DNA of 64,000 bases from Xanthostigma xanthostigma (GCA_963575645.1 OY754467.1:40235108-40299107), one strand, 5' to 3'; shown: positions 19,870 through 31,469, counted from the first letter of the stretch. Numbers and translations are program-made. Notes: generated by a model not told the origin, from the sequence alone.

Positions 19870-21210
19870 ACAATAAAAGTTGAGAAACACTGTATTTTTA
19901 TAATCTGAGGTGGCACAAATGAACAGAAAAAAAATATTGTCGTTTGAAATCCAAGAGAGAGATTTTTATCAGCAAGCTAAGTCAATTTGTATAAATTTAG
20001 ATGCGAAATCTATGTATTTATAGAGATATTGAATTTGTAATAATAGCAACTCACGTGTCTTATGTTTTATCCGATCCAACAATCTATAGTTAATTTGTTG
20101 TTCAAAATTGTGGATACTTAATATTTTGTTTGTCATTTCCTTATTTTTATAATGAAGTGTTCGTTATCTTTAGTGGAATCCGGATAATTTATTGTGCCTA
20201 TTTTTTGTGTTTAATTATAAAATTAATTTTAGCTGAATTAAACTGCGTGAATGTTGTTATATTATTTTTAAAAATTTGTTGAAAGCAATAGCGGTATAAT
20301 ATAACAAATGACTCCGCACAAACCTTATGGGATTTGGTTCTCAGTTAAATTGATCGAAAATGGTTTTATTTTATAGTTTAAAAATCACCAAGAAAAAGTG
20401 TACATGGGGGCGCATAGCGTAAAAATTAATATATTTTTAGCTACAGATATATTTAGCGAGATTTTAGATATAGGCCATAGGGATAGCCATTGAAATCACA
20501 ATCTTATAAAATCCTAAGCTCTAGAAATATGTTTTTGAGTGCGCTGAATCCGAATATAATAATAATAATAATAATACAAAATAAAATCTAGTTGGTTACC
20601 ACACAGGCACGAAAATTGTTAGTATTAATTTGCCTTATTGTTTTATCAATATTTTTAGTTTTGCTGGTTTCAGATTCAAAATGACATTATTATTTTATGC
20701 AGGGTGACACCTTAACATTACCTGGTTTTCGACTATTTTTCTATTTCTAAAAAAAATGCTTTTAACCCGATAAGAAGTACGAGGCCGCTAAGTCTGCATT
20801 TTTTCTACACTGTGAATACAAAGTAGTTGGTATGACCTTAACAGAAGCGGAAAAATAAAATTAAAGGAAAACTGCAACAAAAGATGCAAACATCGTAAAT
20901 CTCAAAGTACTCTACTCATAAAATAACTGTTTATGAATAAATGACATCCAAAGTACAGTTTTATAATCCTTGATTTTGTTTTTGTAATTAAAACAAGTTG
21001 TAAGCAATAAGTAAATCGCTATGTAAAGAACTTTAGTACATTTATCGACAGTTAAAAAACAAAAGTTTAAATGTATTTTAACTGATTTAAAAAATTTCGA
21101 TAGCCACAGATGCCAATTCGCATTTTGTTTTCTTGTTAATAAAAAAAATCGATGCAGTTTTGTTCAGCATATAATTTCTAATTGATTTCGAAAAAAAGTT
21201 TTATTTAGTA
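19870..21210. other. No gene seen
   Basis: AT-rich non-coding sequence with a short (AAT)n run near 20560. No splice-bounded open frame or RNA gene could be supported. Confidence 0.45.
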
Positions 21211-22090
21211 TACAGGGTGAGTCAGACCACCCGTATCAGTCGTTTTTTTCGAAAACTGTTAGTCGTAGAGAGTTGTATCAAAAATCTGTATTATAAGCCC
21301 TAATGAAGAATCGAATGGTGATATTTTTTTCCCCCGGAAAGGTCGGCTTCCCTGTTAGTTTGCTCCGGAGTGTTCAGAACTCCGGAATGTTAAATGGCAC
21401 GATAGGTCGAAAGTGGTATTGTTAAAAAGATCTTTAAAAAATAAGCAACTTTTGTAGGACATTTTTTTTTGTTACTGCCACCCCTGTTAAGTAATATTCG
21501 TTTGAAATTATTAAATTAACATGTCAGAATAACATTCTTAATTTTAAAAGTCGACATTTAAAATCTAGTTACCTAATTAAACAATGTCACAATAAGTGTT
21601 CAATAATTGCAATTGTTTTTTTTTGTCGGAAAATACTTCCAGGTACTCATAACATATCTAGAAGAGCTCCGCAGTGTTTAGAAGTAAATTGAAGTCAGTT
21701 TGAACATTTGTGACATTGTTTAATTAGGTAACTAGATTTTAAATGCCGACTTTTAAAATTAAGTTTGTTATTTTGACATGTTAATTTAATAATTCCAAAC
21801 GAATATTACTTAACAGGGGTGGCAGTAACAAAAAAAATGTCCTACAAAACTTGCTTATTTTTTAAAGATCTTTTCAACAATACCACTTTCGACATATCGT
21901 GCCATTTAACATTCCGGAGTTCTGAACATTCCGGAGCAAACTAACAGGGAAGCCGACCTTTCCGGGGGGAAAAAATATCACCATTCGATTCTTCATTAGG
22001 GCTTTTATAATACAGATTTTTGACACAACTCTCTACGACTAACCGTTTTCGAAAAAAACGACTGATACGGGTGGTCTGACTCACCCTGTA
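21211..22090. mobile_element. 880-bp foldback transposon, TACAGGGTGAGTCAGACCAC ends
   Basis: Inverted arms of about 380 bp (21211-21593, 21708-22090) flank a 115-bp loop, with TA on each side. The arms include GGTCGGCTTCCCTGTTAGTT and CTGCCACCCCTGTTAAGTAA. An internally deleted copy is at 44563-44967. Small open frames in the arms are repeat artefacts. Confidence 0.85.
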
Positions 22091-22316
22091 TATTCATCCA
22101 GACAAAGGAACAGAATATTTTGGGTATTTTTTGTAGAGCTGTATCTTTGTGAAAAATGATCGTATCCAGATGAAAAAAAAATATTTTGAAGCTTGAAGTT
22201 TCTAGTTTCAAAAACGTTGTTTTTTCATGTCGATACTATCATTTTGTTTGGACAGGTGTATATTATCTCATTTGTGCACCGATCTTAGTTTAGTCAATGA
22301 GTGCTCATAAGGGGCA

Positions 22317-23484
22317 TCTAGATGGAAAAGTCGAAAGCAGAACATTTGACTTAGGAAGTTTGTTTGGACTAGTTAGGAGATAAACATACTAAAAGTCCTT
22401 GCCCTTCTGAGGTACGCCCGAAGGGGGGGAGCACAAAGAAGGTCCCGTTTTTTGGTTTTTTGCTTTCATCTCGAAAACGGTACGTCGTACGAAATTTTGT
22501 TGTAATACATAATGAAAGCTGATAAAATTCTCTACAACTTTAGCTTTCACACTTTTTATCTATCTCCAATCTTTGCCTAGCTATGAGCTCCGAAAAATGG
22601 TCGATTTTCAAAAATGTGTTAAATTCTCTGTAGCACATTGTAACAATACGAATTTGTCAAAATCATTTCGTATCGCTCATCCAAACTATTAAAAACACCC
22701 ACACACTATTAAAAAATAACATAAGCTTTAACCTATTGAAGGCCCTGGGCACATTAGGATTATGGGGCCCCTATGACCTTAACAGAGCACTATTTTGTTA
22801 GAATAGACAAAGAAAATAGATAAACAAGGTTCTAGATTCTAAGTCGAGGAATGTGATATAAAATGCATATATTTAAAAGGATCACGTTCCCAATTTTAAC
22901 ATGAAGGACACAAAAAAAATAAGTATATGAAAAATAGTTCACTAATGATTTTTGTTTAAAACAGTTTAGGTACTTAGTATACCATTAAACTAGGGGGTCC
23001 CTATCGATCGCGGGGCCCTGGGCACGTGCCAGAGTTCCCAGTGGGAAAGAGGGCCCTGTGTGAAGGTACTCCCAGCTTATGTTATTTTTTAATAGTGTGT
23101 GGGTGTTTTTAATAGTGTGGATGAGCGATACGAAATGATTTTGACAAATTCGTATTGTTACAATGTGCTACAGAGAATTTAACACATTTTTGAAAATCGA
23201 CCATTTTTCGGAGCTCATAGCTAGGCAAAGATTGGAGATAGATAAAAAGTGTGAAAACTAAAGTTGTAGAGAATTTTATCAGCTTTCATTATGTATTCCA
23301 ACAAAATTTCGTACGACGTACCGTTTTCGAGATGAAAGCAAAATACCAAAAAACGGGACCTTCTTTGTGCTCCCCCCCTTCGGGCGTACCTCGGAGGGGT
23401 AAGGACTTTTAGTATGTTTATCTCCTAACTAGTCCAAACAAAGTTCCTAAGTCAAATGTTCTGCTTTCGACTTTTCCATCTAGA
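22317..23484. mobile_element. 1.17-kb foldback element
   Basis: Arms of about 410 bp begin TCTAGATGGAAAAGTCGAAAG, pass GCCCGAAGGGGGGGAGCAC and GAAAACGGTACGTCGTACG, and end ACCCACACACTATTAAAAAA. They flank a central 345 bp rich in GGGCCCTGGGCAC repeats. Arm identity is very high by eye, implying recent activity or gene conversion. No ORF. Confidence 0.88.
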
Positions 23485-23624
23485 ATTATTCGTTGCTTAA
23501 GCTAATCTATGATGATCATTTTTCTGTTTAATAAGGCATACTTTCAGAGTCGGCTCACTTAAATTTTACTTAAATCGGTTCAGCAGTCCAGTAATTAAAT
23601 ATTAGGGAAGAAGCCGGCATAAAT

Positions 23625-23845
23625 AACGTATTGCAAAGTCACTAAAAAGTATAAAAAATAAAAAAACTAAAAAAAAGACCACTAAAAAGCGTAAAATAAT
23701 AAAGTTTTGGCGTCGGAGTCACTATAATAAAAATACATAATTATATAAGTTATAGTTTAAAATTGGCTCCGAACTCAAAACTATATTATTTGACGCTTTA
23801 TAGTGACCTTTTATGATGTAGGTTCAATTTTTTTTTAAGTTTTTT
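23625..23845. repeat. Decayed foldback of the 'ACTTTTTAGTG' group
   Basis: GACCACTAAAAAGCGTAAAA and GGCGTCGGAGTCACTATAAT are mirrored imperfectly by GACGCTTTATAGTGACC and ATTGGCTCCGA, and the right end has GTAGGTTCAATTTTT. Older than its relatives at 19289 and 31470. Confidence 0.6.
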
Positions 23846-24212
23846 TTATTCGTCGATACGGAAAAAGTGCAGACAACAATATAATGTAATGGCGGAACAT
23901 AATAAATGTATTTAATTAGTGGACAGCCACTTGATGAAACTAGAGTGTCTACAGTAGTTAATTATGTGAATACTTGTTGAATAAAATAATTTATATTCGT
24001 GTTAAAAAATAAATCAAGTAAATAAACAACTCCTTAACTACATACCGTCGGTATAGCGTATCCAGCATTAAGTGGAACTATCTTATGTCTAATTTATGCT
24101 TTCAGGCTTCCAACTGCAGAACTACTTGTAAAATATAACATTACTGAGTTATTTACAATGTTCGACAGTAATTATAATTATTTATGCTGTTTGGCATGGA
24201 AGTTAAAATATA

Positions 24213-24482
24213 AACCAAGGCGATTCGATCAAAATTGCGATCCGTAGAGCTCGGACGTACAATGTTCGAGATTTTCAATTATGAGCTCGAATTATGAACT
24301 CGAATAGTTCTAAAAATGGTTCCGTTTAATAGAACAGTATCCCTCCTTTTCAAAAAGCTATACAATTTGAAATGGGTTTCGTGCGAAATTAACGTAGATA
24401 TATAACTTCTTATATGAACGAAAGTCAGCTCTAAAGGGCAAAGCAATAATAGAGCACATACCGCTAGGGTCGCGGTATGTGC
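24213..24482 (-). repeat. Left inverted arm of a compound repeat
   Basis: This is the reverse complement, with divergence, of the unit at 25378-25690. It ends in the palindrome GCACATACCGCTAGGG...GTATGTGC (24454-24482). An 895-bp spacer with no gene separates it from the right-hand units. Confidence 0.75.
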
Positions 24483-25377
24483 AATTAAAAATTATACTAA
24501 GGCAGTAGCCATCGAATATATTTATCAACTTCCGTATGCAATTTTTTTACTTCAGGTTTTTCTTTGTGGTTGGCGGGGGCTTCGGCCCATGGGAACCCGC
24601 AAACCATATGAGTTTGAGCACGTTAAAAACGTAAAATTCAAAATAAAGTAAACAACATTCTATTCAAAGATGCATAGGATAACCATTTTTTTTTTTTGGG
24701 TGACCGGAAGTTACCCCATTTTCACGGTCCATCCCAGCCTGCCAACCATTGTATTTTTTTTTGTTAAGCAGAGTTTAAATTTTCCAAATATCCGGGAACT
24801 GGCCTATTCGGAAATCCATAGGGTTTTAGTGTTACGAGCTCTTGGGCTATATGTCCTTGGGTTCTTTTCCTAGCACTTCACATTGCAAGGAACCATAAGC
24901 CGCCATTGATATAAGGTTGCATTAATTTGGATATGCGATAGTTCCGATTGTGAAAGAATGGATGATTCTGTGCTTATGTAATGAAGCAACGGCAGCCCCG
25001 AACGTACAACCATTATTTTAATGCGTTCAAATACATCACTGTCAAAACATTCAATCAACTTGAAACTATGATTAAGATTTTAACAATGTTCATTTAGTTG
25101 AAATTTACATACAATGCTTCTTACTGAGACGCTCGCTTGATACTTTGGACCAACAAACTCGTACGAAGGTATTAATTCTATTGTGGCCCTTTTACTAGTC
25201 CTGTGGTGCACTAAGAACACATAATAATATGTCATCTTAACACCCACTATCTCTCTCGTTTCAAACACAATGATATGAAAATGTTGCAAATACATAGTTT
25301 ATCAGAATCAGAAAATTGACTTGCAAAATTATGAAAACAAATTGTAATTACTTTTTTGTAATACCTGACTGCTTATT
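24483..25377. other. Spacer between inverted arms, no gene
   Basis: It includes GGGGGCTTCGGCCCATGGGA near 24580 and several short open frames without domains. It may be the body of the element whose ends are the flanking arms. Confidence 0.4.
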
Positions 25378-26196
25378 GCACATACCGCTAAACTAGCGGT
25401 ATGTGCTTTATTATCGCTTTGTGCGTCAGAGCTGACTTTCGTTCATATAAGAAGTTATATCTAAGTTAATTTCACACGAAATCCATTCAAATTGAAGCTT
25501 TTTGAAAAGAGGAGATTCTAATCTATAAAATAGAACCATTTTTAAATCAATTCGAGTTCATAAATACTATTAAAATTGTAATTGAAAATCACAAACAGCA
25601 GTTGTCGGTTGGTCTGTACGTATGTACGTATGTACGTACGTCACGACTCTACAGATCGCAATTTTGGTCGGATTGCCTTGGGTTATATTTTATTCACTTT
25701 GTTTACTATCAGACCAGAACCCTATTTAAATTCACTAAAATGTGTTCAGTAGTTTAATTTTTATAAACAGTTTTATTGCACATACCGCTAAACTAGCGGT
25801 ATGTGCTTTATTATCGCTTTGTGCGTCAGAGCTGACTTTCGTTCATATAAGAAGTTATATCTAAGTTAATTTCACACGAAATCCATTCAAATTGAAGCTT
25901 TTTGAAAAGAGGAGATTCTAATCTATAAAATAGAACCATTTTTAAATCAATTTGAGTTCATAAATACTATTAAAATTGTAATTGAAAATCACAAACAGCA
26001 GTTGTCGGTTGGTCTGTACGTATGTACGTACGTACGTATGTACGTACGTATGTACGTACGTCACGACTCTACAGATCGCAATTTTGGTCGGATTGCCTTG
26101 GGTTATATTTTATTCACTTTGTTTACTATCAGACCAGAACCCTATTTAAATTCACTAAAATGTGTTCAGTAGTTTAATTTTTATAAACAGTTTTAT
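25378..26196 (+). repeat. Tandem duplication, 400-bp period, hairpin-headed
   Basis: Two units start exactly 400 bp apart (25378, 25778). Each begins with the 29-nt palindrome formed by GCACATACCGCTAAA and CTAGCGGTATGTGC. The units are nearly identical except for a TACG/TATG microsatellite, longer in the second (about 26018-26062) than in the first (about 25618-25642). The second unit runs straight into the tRNA-like array at 26197. Confidence 0.9.
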
Positions 26197-26318
26197 TTTT
26201 TATTATTTTTGACAGCTAGGTAATAGTTTAAAACAATTTAATAATTGCTGGTAAATACAGTGTAATCCATAAAACAAGTGCTACACTTGTATACCGTGAT
26301 AACACCACTAGACGTATT

Positions 26319-26392
26319 AGGCAGCCGTGGCGCAATGGTTATGCCGTCGGATCCCCAAGGGCAAGGTCCTGGGTTCGAATCCTTACGATATC
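26319..26392 (+). repeat. tRNA-like pol III unit 1
   Basis: Box A is GTGGCGCAATGG and box B is GGTTCGAATCC. GATTTTTT just downstream could stop pol III. The acceptor ends do not pair well, so it is a SINE-like head rather than a tRNA gene. Confidence 0.6.
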
Positions 26393-26773
26393 ATTGATTT
26401 TTTTCTTTTTTTTTCTTTTTATTTTGTTTTATTTTATTCCACTTGATATTAATTATATATTATATTATGTATACTTAGTTCTTAATTTTTTTTATTTTTG
26501 CAAACTTAAAAAAAAATATTTTTTCAATTTTTAATTATTTATTTCTTTAAATTTTTAAATCTTGTTAAATTTATTAAAAATATTTTTTAATTGTTATTTT
26601 TTTATCATACAGTGGAAAATTGCGGGATGTGCACTTTTGGTTTTGCCATTTTTTATTATTTTTGACAGCTAATTAATAGTTTAAAAACAATATAATAATT
26701 GCTGGCTAAACATAGTGTAATCCATAAAACAAGTGCTACACTTGTATACCGTGATAACACCACTATACGTATT

Positions 26774-26845
26774 AGGCAGCCGTGGCGTAATGGTTATGCC
26801 GTCGGATCGCCAAGGGCAAGGTCCTGGGTTCGATTCCTTACGATA
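26774..26845 (+). repeat. tRNA-like pol III unit 2
   Basis: Same as unit 1 with GTGGCGTAATGG and GGTTCGATTCC boxes. The T-run terminator is kept. Confidence 0.6.
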
Positions 26846-27206
26846 TCATTGATTTTTTTCTTTTTATTTTGTTTTATTTTATTCCACTTGATATTAATTA
26901 TATATTATATTATGTATAGTACTTAATTTTTTTTATTTTTGCAAACTTAAAAAAAAATATTTTTTCAATTTTTAATTATTTATTTCTTTAAATTTTTAAA
27001 TCTTTTTAAATTTATTAAAAATATTTTTTAATTGTTATTTTTTTATCATACAGTGGAAAACTTGCGGGATGTGCACTTTTGGTTTTGCCAACTATTTTTT
27101 ATTATTTTTGACAGCTAATAGTTTAAAAACAATATTGTGCAAATATAGTGTAATCCATAAAACAAGTGCTACACTTGTATACCGTGATAACACCACTACA
27201 CGTATT

Positions 27207-27281
27207 AGGCAGCCGTGGTGTAATGGTTATGCCGTTGGATCCCCAAGGGCAAGGTCCTGGGTTCGATTCCTTACGATATCA
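27207..27281 (+). repeat. tRNA-like pol III unit 3
   Basis: Same as unit 1 with GTGGTGTAATGG and GGTTCGATTCC boxes. Box B is fully canonical in all three, which suggests recent amplification. Confidence 0.6.
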
Positions 27282-27584
27282 TTGATTTTTTTCTTTTTTT
27301 TTTCTTTTTATTTTGTTTTATTTTATTCCACTTGATATTAATTATATATTATATTATGTATAGTTCTTAATTTTTTTTATTTTTGCAAACTTAAAAAAAA
27401 TATTTTTTCAATTTTTAATTATTTATTTCTTTAAATTTTTAAATCTTTTTAAATTTATTAAAAATATTTTTTAATTGTTATTTTTTTATCATACAGTGGA
27501 AAACTTGCGGGATGTGCACTTTTGGTTTTGCCAACTATTTTTAGATGTTTTAAGTTACTGCAATAATCGTTTATAGGCGGAGAG

Positions 27585-28143
27585 CTGGCTACGGAGAAAA
27601 TGGGTGACTCGGTGCAGAGCTGAAAATTTGCAGAATTATAGGTGATAGTATAAGTAAGTAGGGAAAAAATTACCAGAAGGCTAGGCGGAAGATAAAGAGC
27701 CGCCAGAAGGCGCTAATGTTGCGAAAAATCAGTGCACTTCTGGTAATTTCTATACTTATTCTGTAATTCAAAACTAGATTATATATTATATATACATATA
27801 TTATACATTATATAGTTAAAGGGCATACTGAAAATTCAAACATGATATAATAATTACATTCGACAAATATTCAAAATTATTAATGACATTTTGATAGAAA
27901 TAAAATTAATCGTCATATATTTTCATTAATAAAATTACGTTGTTATAACAACGTAATTTTATTAATTTATTTATTTTTTTTTCTATCAAAATGTCATTAA
28001 TAATTTTGAATATTTGTCTTCTGGCGGCTCTTTATCTTCCGCCTAGCCTTCTGGCAATGTTTTCCCTACTTACTTGTACTATCTCCTATTATTCTGCAAA
28101 TTTTCAGCTCTGCACCGAGTCACCCATTTTCTCCGTAGCTCTT
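27585..28143. mobile_element. Foldback element, nested palindromes
   Basis: The outer arms hold AGCTACGGAGAAAATGGGTGA-type sequence and GGCTAGGCGGAAGATAAAGA. An inner palindrome (ACAAATATTCAAAATTATTA and its complement, about 27865-28018) centres on ACGTTGTTATAACAACGT. The left side has about 130 bp extra between arm segments, so it is an asymmetric foldback. Confidence 0.8.
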
Positions 28144-28232
28144 ATACCATTAAATATCTTGCTCGTGAATGAAAGTATTTTTGATGAGTAAGTGACATTA
28201 TTCAAATCTTTGATTAACGTCGGGTTAGAACT

Positions 28233-28334
28233 CTTCAATAAATAAAATTATCCACCAATTTTTTCAGACAAATATATTTTTTTTTGTTAATATATTTGTC
28301 TCAAAAAATTGATCGATAATTTTATTTATTGAAT
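28233..28334. repeat. Small foldback of the TCGATAATTTTATTTATT group
   Basis: CTTCAATAAATAAAATTAT is mirrored by ATAATTTTATTTATTGAA around AAATATATTTTTTTTTG. It carries the flank block seen at 1740, 49002, 60265 and 60450, but no ribozyme-like core. Confidence 0.75.
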
Positions 28335-28718
28335 ACCTAAGTGACATTATGTTAAAACGAGAGACAGCGAGTTTTAGCAGTCTTTCTAGTCATAATATCA
28401 TTACGAACATAATACATATCACAATTTAAATTCGAAATCAAATGCTCGGATAGCACGTAATAATCGCACTAGATAATTTCTTGTTATCTGATCACTTGAT
28501 TTTGAATTTTGGAATAATTTTAAATAATAAAAAGTCAGATAAATATTCTTTATGGCGATTTAATCATCAACAAATTCGGTACTTTCATACTTGCCACTGA
28601 GATTTACTAGAAATTCATTAACAAAATAAAAAATTAAGACACCTTGGTATTTACGGAAGCCGGGTTGGCTCATTGGTGACTAGTGGAGTAGTGGCACCGC
28701 ACACGGCCACTTCCAACA

Positions 28719-28748
28719 TGTTAACGCGTGCACGCGTTAACATGTGTC
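28719..28748. repeat. 30-bp perfect palindrome in an inverted context
   Basis: ACATGTTAACGCGTG and its exact complement form a loopless palindrome. It is framed by GCACCGCACACGG and CCGTGTGCGG, so the larger inverted structure spans about 28692-28762. Confidence 0.8.
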
Positions 28749-28864
28749 CGTGTGCGGGATAAATGCAGATTTCTACCTTATCCTGGAACGGTAATCGAGC
28801 TATCTCTGTCTTTTAACTGTCAAATTCTGTGAGCAGCGTTACTTTTTGCATTGAGGTTAGGCGT

Positions 28865-29052
28865 AGCTGAAGTTTTGTTTATAGTGAAATAAAGTAATAA
28901 AGAATTTCAAAGTAAACATTAGAAATGAGTTTCGTTAAAATTAAAAATGAAAATGTTACCGTAAAATTACCTGTGATAAACAATAAACTCATTTCTAATG
29001 TTTACTTTGAAATTCTTTTTTACTTTATTTCACTATAAACAAAACTTCAGCT
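28865..29052. repeat. Foldback with a short ATG frame in the loop
   Basis: AGCTGAAGTTTTGTTTATAG...AACATTAGAAATGAGTTT is mirrored downstream. The loop side opens ATGAGTTTCGTTAAAATTAA (MSFVKIKNENVTVKLP...), a 38-codon frame that runs into the opposite arm. I do not recognise it. It could be a captured gene start. Confidence 0.8.
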
Positions 29053-29063
29053 AGGTATTATGG

Positions 29064-29181
29064 TATGATAAAATTATACGTGATACAAGCCTAAAATATT
29101 AAAACAATTTTTATTTTTATTTAATGTTCTAGTGAATAAAAATTGTTTTAATAGCCTTGTATCCCGCATAATTTTATCATA
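29064..29181. repeat. Short foldback, 118 bp
   Basis: TATGATAAAATTATACG...ATTAAAACAATTTTTATT is mirrored to ATAATTTTATCATA around TTTAATGTTCTAGTG. It sits 12 bp from the preceding foldback. Confidence 0.8.
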
Positions 29182-29189
29182 GAATTTCA

Positions 29190-29929
29190 TTATGACGAGA
29201 GAAAGAATGAACTTAATAATAAATAAACTTACCTGATGAGGTAGCTAAACAATCTACAAAAAGTTATAAAATTTAGCAATTGCTTTATTTAGTCCAAATT
29301 CCCATTATTTATTTATTGTCATGGACAATATGAATTTTAATTTAAAAAATAATAAATTGAAAATTTATGCTGCTAGACAGGGGCGGATGGGCTCCACTAC
29401 TCCGGTCCAGTAAATTCAATAACAATGTATAATGTAAGTTAAGTAAAAAACGAGCTCTTCTGTGACAGGAAGAAGTCAATTTAACATGTACTCTGATATT
29501 GTCAAAATACACTATTATTTAATATGACACATCATCCAAACGAGGTTCAGGTATCCCTTTTTTACTAGAAATCCATTCCCTATTTTTATTATTTATTTAT
29601 TTATTTACACCCTACAAACAGACCAAGCCTCTGGTGATGGGATAATATGGTTTATATTATCTGATTGTACAAGGCCCTATATAATTCATCCAATCAACAC
29701 AGAGTTTATTATTTTAAAACACAATTTACTCATCCTCTGACACAATCATCATCTATTCGTTGTCCTGCGCATGTTAAAATGAAGAGCCGTAGCATAAATA
29801 ATGAACCTTTTAATCTGATTGAAGAAGCCTCTGAAGATGCTAATGTACTCCCTAACATAGCATTTCATTAAACTCTTCGTCTGCAATATTCTATATTTCG
29901 TTTTTTCAAATTCATAATAATATAATTTA
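29190..29929. other. No gene supported
   Basis: It contains an ATTTATTTATTT run near 29590 and a 68-codon open frame at 29665 without recognisable domain or splice context. Possibly a LINE 3' tail; not demonstrable. Confidence 0.35.
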
Positions 29930-30195
29930 TTGTATTAGCTAAAATTTTGTTACACCGTAACAATTATTATTATTTTATTCAACATATTTGTTAACGTAAG
30001 TTTGTAACATGAATATTATTTAATTCAACATATTTATTACCGTAAGTTTTTAACATGAATATTATTTAATTCAATACATTTATTAATTTAACACTACTTT
30101 TAGTTCATTCGCTCCGCTGCCGTCTTGCCTCTGTTTTTCTACATGACCATCAGGGTACACCAGTGGCGGCGTGGCTTTTTACAACACTCTTTTTT
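29930..30195 (+). repeat. Dispersed repeat with ~52-bp internal tandem, copy 1
   Basis: Two and a half units of AACATGAATATTATTTAATT CA... are followed by CCGCTGCCGTCTTGCCTCTG and ACACCAGTGGCGGCGTGGC. The same module, reversed, is at 47735-47998. The pair proves mobility; the class is unknown. Confidence 0.7.
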
Positions 30196-30702
30196 GTAAA
30201 TTATTGTTTTCGTTAGCCTCCAATCCCACTTAAACACAATTTGTATATAAATGCAAAAATGTACCCCGATTTACGCAAATTCGATGTACACGGTTATCGT
30301 TCGGTCTCACCTATCGCGTAAGTTCGGGGTATTACTGTAGTTGTAATAAAGAGCTATGACGGTGATTGGTAAACAATCACCTTAATATCTAATATGCAAA
30401 TGTTCTATTATTTTTAATTGATATGAATATTTTTCTATACCGTAGGGCTATTAAATATTGATCGTATTTTTGTCAATAAATTAAACGGGGACCATATATC
30501 AGTCACTAATTAGTTGTTACATAATCCATTAATTAGATCTACAAGCTCGCAATAGATCTTCGATCGTCTAATCTTTATCGTACAGGTAACAATCGGTGAC
30601 TGAAAGACAAAAGTGCCTAGAATTTTAGAAAAAAATTATTCACAAAAAAGAACAAAAATCGACTTCAATACTTTGCCTTTACTTATGTACTTATAAAGTT
30701 AA

Positions 30703-30934
30703 AATAAAAATAAAATATAGTTTAAAAAAAACTAAAAAACACGCTTTATATCGGACTAAAAAGTAAAAAATAATTGTTTTAAAATAAGCTTAAAAAGCGT
30801 TGGGCGCTCGATGTACGAAAATGTGGAACAAAGCGCCCAACGCTTTTTAAGCTTATTTTAAAACAATTATTTTTTACTTTTTAGTCCGATATAAAGCGTG
30901 TTTTTTAGTTTTTTTTAAACTATATTTTATTTTT
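30703..30934. repeat. Near-perfect foldback
   Basis: AACACGCTTTATATCGGACT, AAAAAGTAAAAAATAATTG and AAGCGTTGGGCGCT are exactly mirrored around a loop of about 25 bp near 30812. It is among the most perfect hairpins of the window. Confidence 0.9.
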
Positions 30935-30947
30935 CACTTTTTAGTTT

Positions 30948-31370
30948 GAGGATCTATAAAAGAATTTATTAATCCTGGGGGTCCTAATAAGGATAATGGG
31001 AAACTGTTATCAAATTATTGCATTGTCATCGGTCCTTGATACGTATGCAAAGTTTCAAATTAATCTGAGGATCTATAAAAGAATTTATTAATCCTGGGGG
31101 TCCTAATAAGGATAATGGGAAACTGTTATCAAATTATTGCATTGTCATCGGTCCTTGATACGTATGCAAAGTTTCAAATTAATCAGACTTCGGGAAATTG
31201 GTGAAAATAAAGCGTTTACTACAGAGGATCTATAAAAGAATTTATTAATCCTGGGGGTCCTAATAAGGATAATGGGAAACTGTTATCAAATTATTGCATT
31301 GTCATCGGTCCTTGATACGTATGCAAAGTTTCAAATTAATCAGACTTCGGGAAATTGGTGAAAATTATGC
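30948..31370 (+). repeat. Three tandem copies of a ~119-157-bp unit
   Basis: GAGGATCTATAAAAGAATTT starts at 30948, 31067 and 31224. Copies 2 and 3 extend through CAGACTTCGGGAAATTGGTG; copy 1 lacks that part. Near-identical copies indicate recent unequal exchange. A TACATACA-type microsatellite follows (31378-31440). Confidence 0.92.
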
Positions 31371-31469
31371 TCAAAGATTCCGTTACACATAGTTACATAC
31401 ATAGTTAGATACATACAACATACATACAACATACATATTTACAACCCAAACTAATATAAAGCGTTTAAA

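Larger units (their letters stand above)
26197..27541 (+). repeat. Three tandem ~450-bp tRNA-SINE-like units
   Basis: The GACAGCT landmark occurs at 26211, 26664 and 27110 (periods 453 and 446). Each unit holds an identical leader (ACAAGTGCTACACTTGTATA, itself palindromic), a tRNA-like segment, a T-rich pol III-type stop, a long A/T tail and the closing CGGGATGTGCACTTTTGG. Units differ by small indels only. Confidence 0.9.

Noticed and set aside
26319..27281. Functional tRNA genes
   Set aside because: Pol III boxes are good, but acceptor stems do not pair and the units are embedded in a 450-bp repeat.
29818..29870. Additional hammerhead core (CTGAAGATGCTAATGT...)
   Set aside because: A stem is possible, but the second core segment is ATTTCA rather than GAAA, so the catalytic core is absent.
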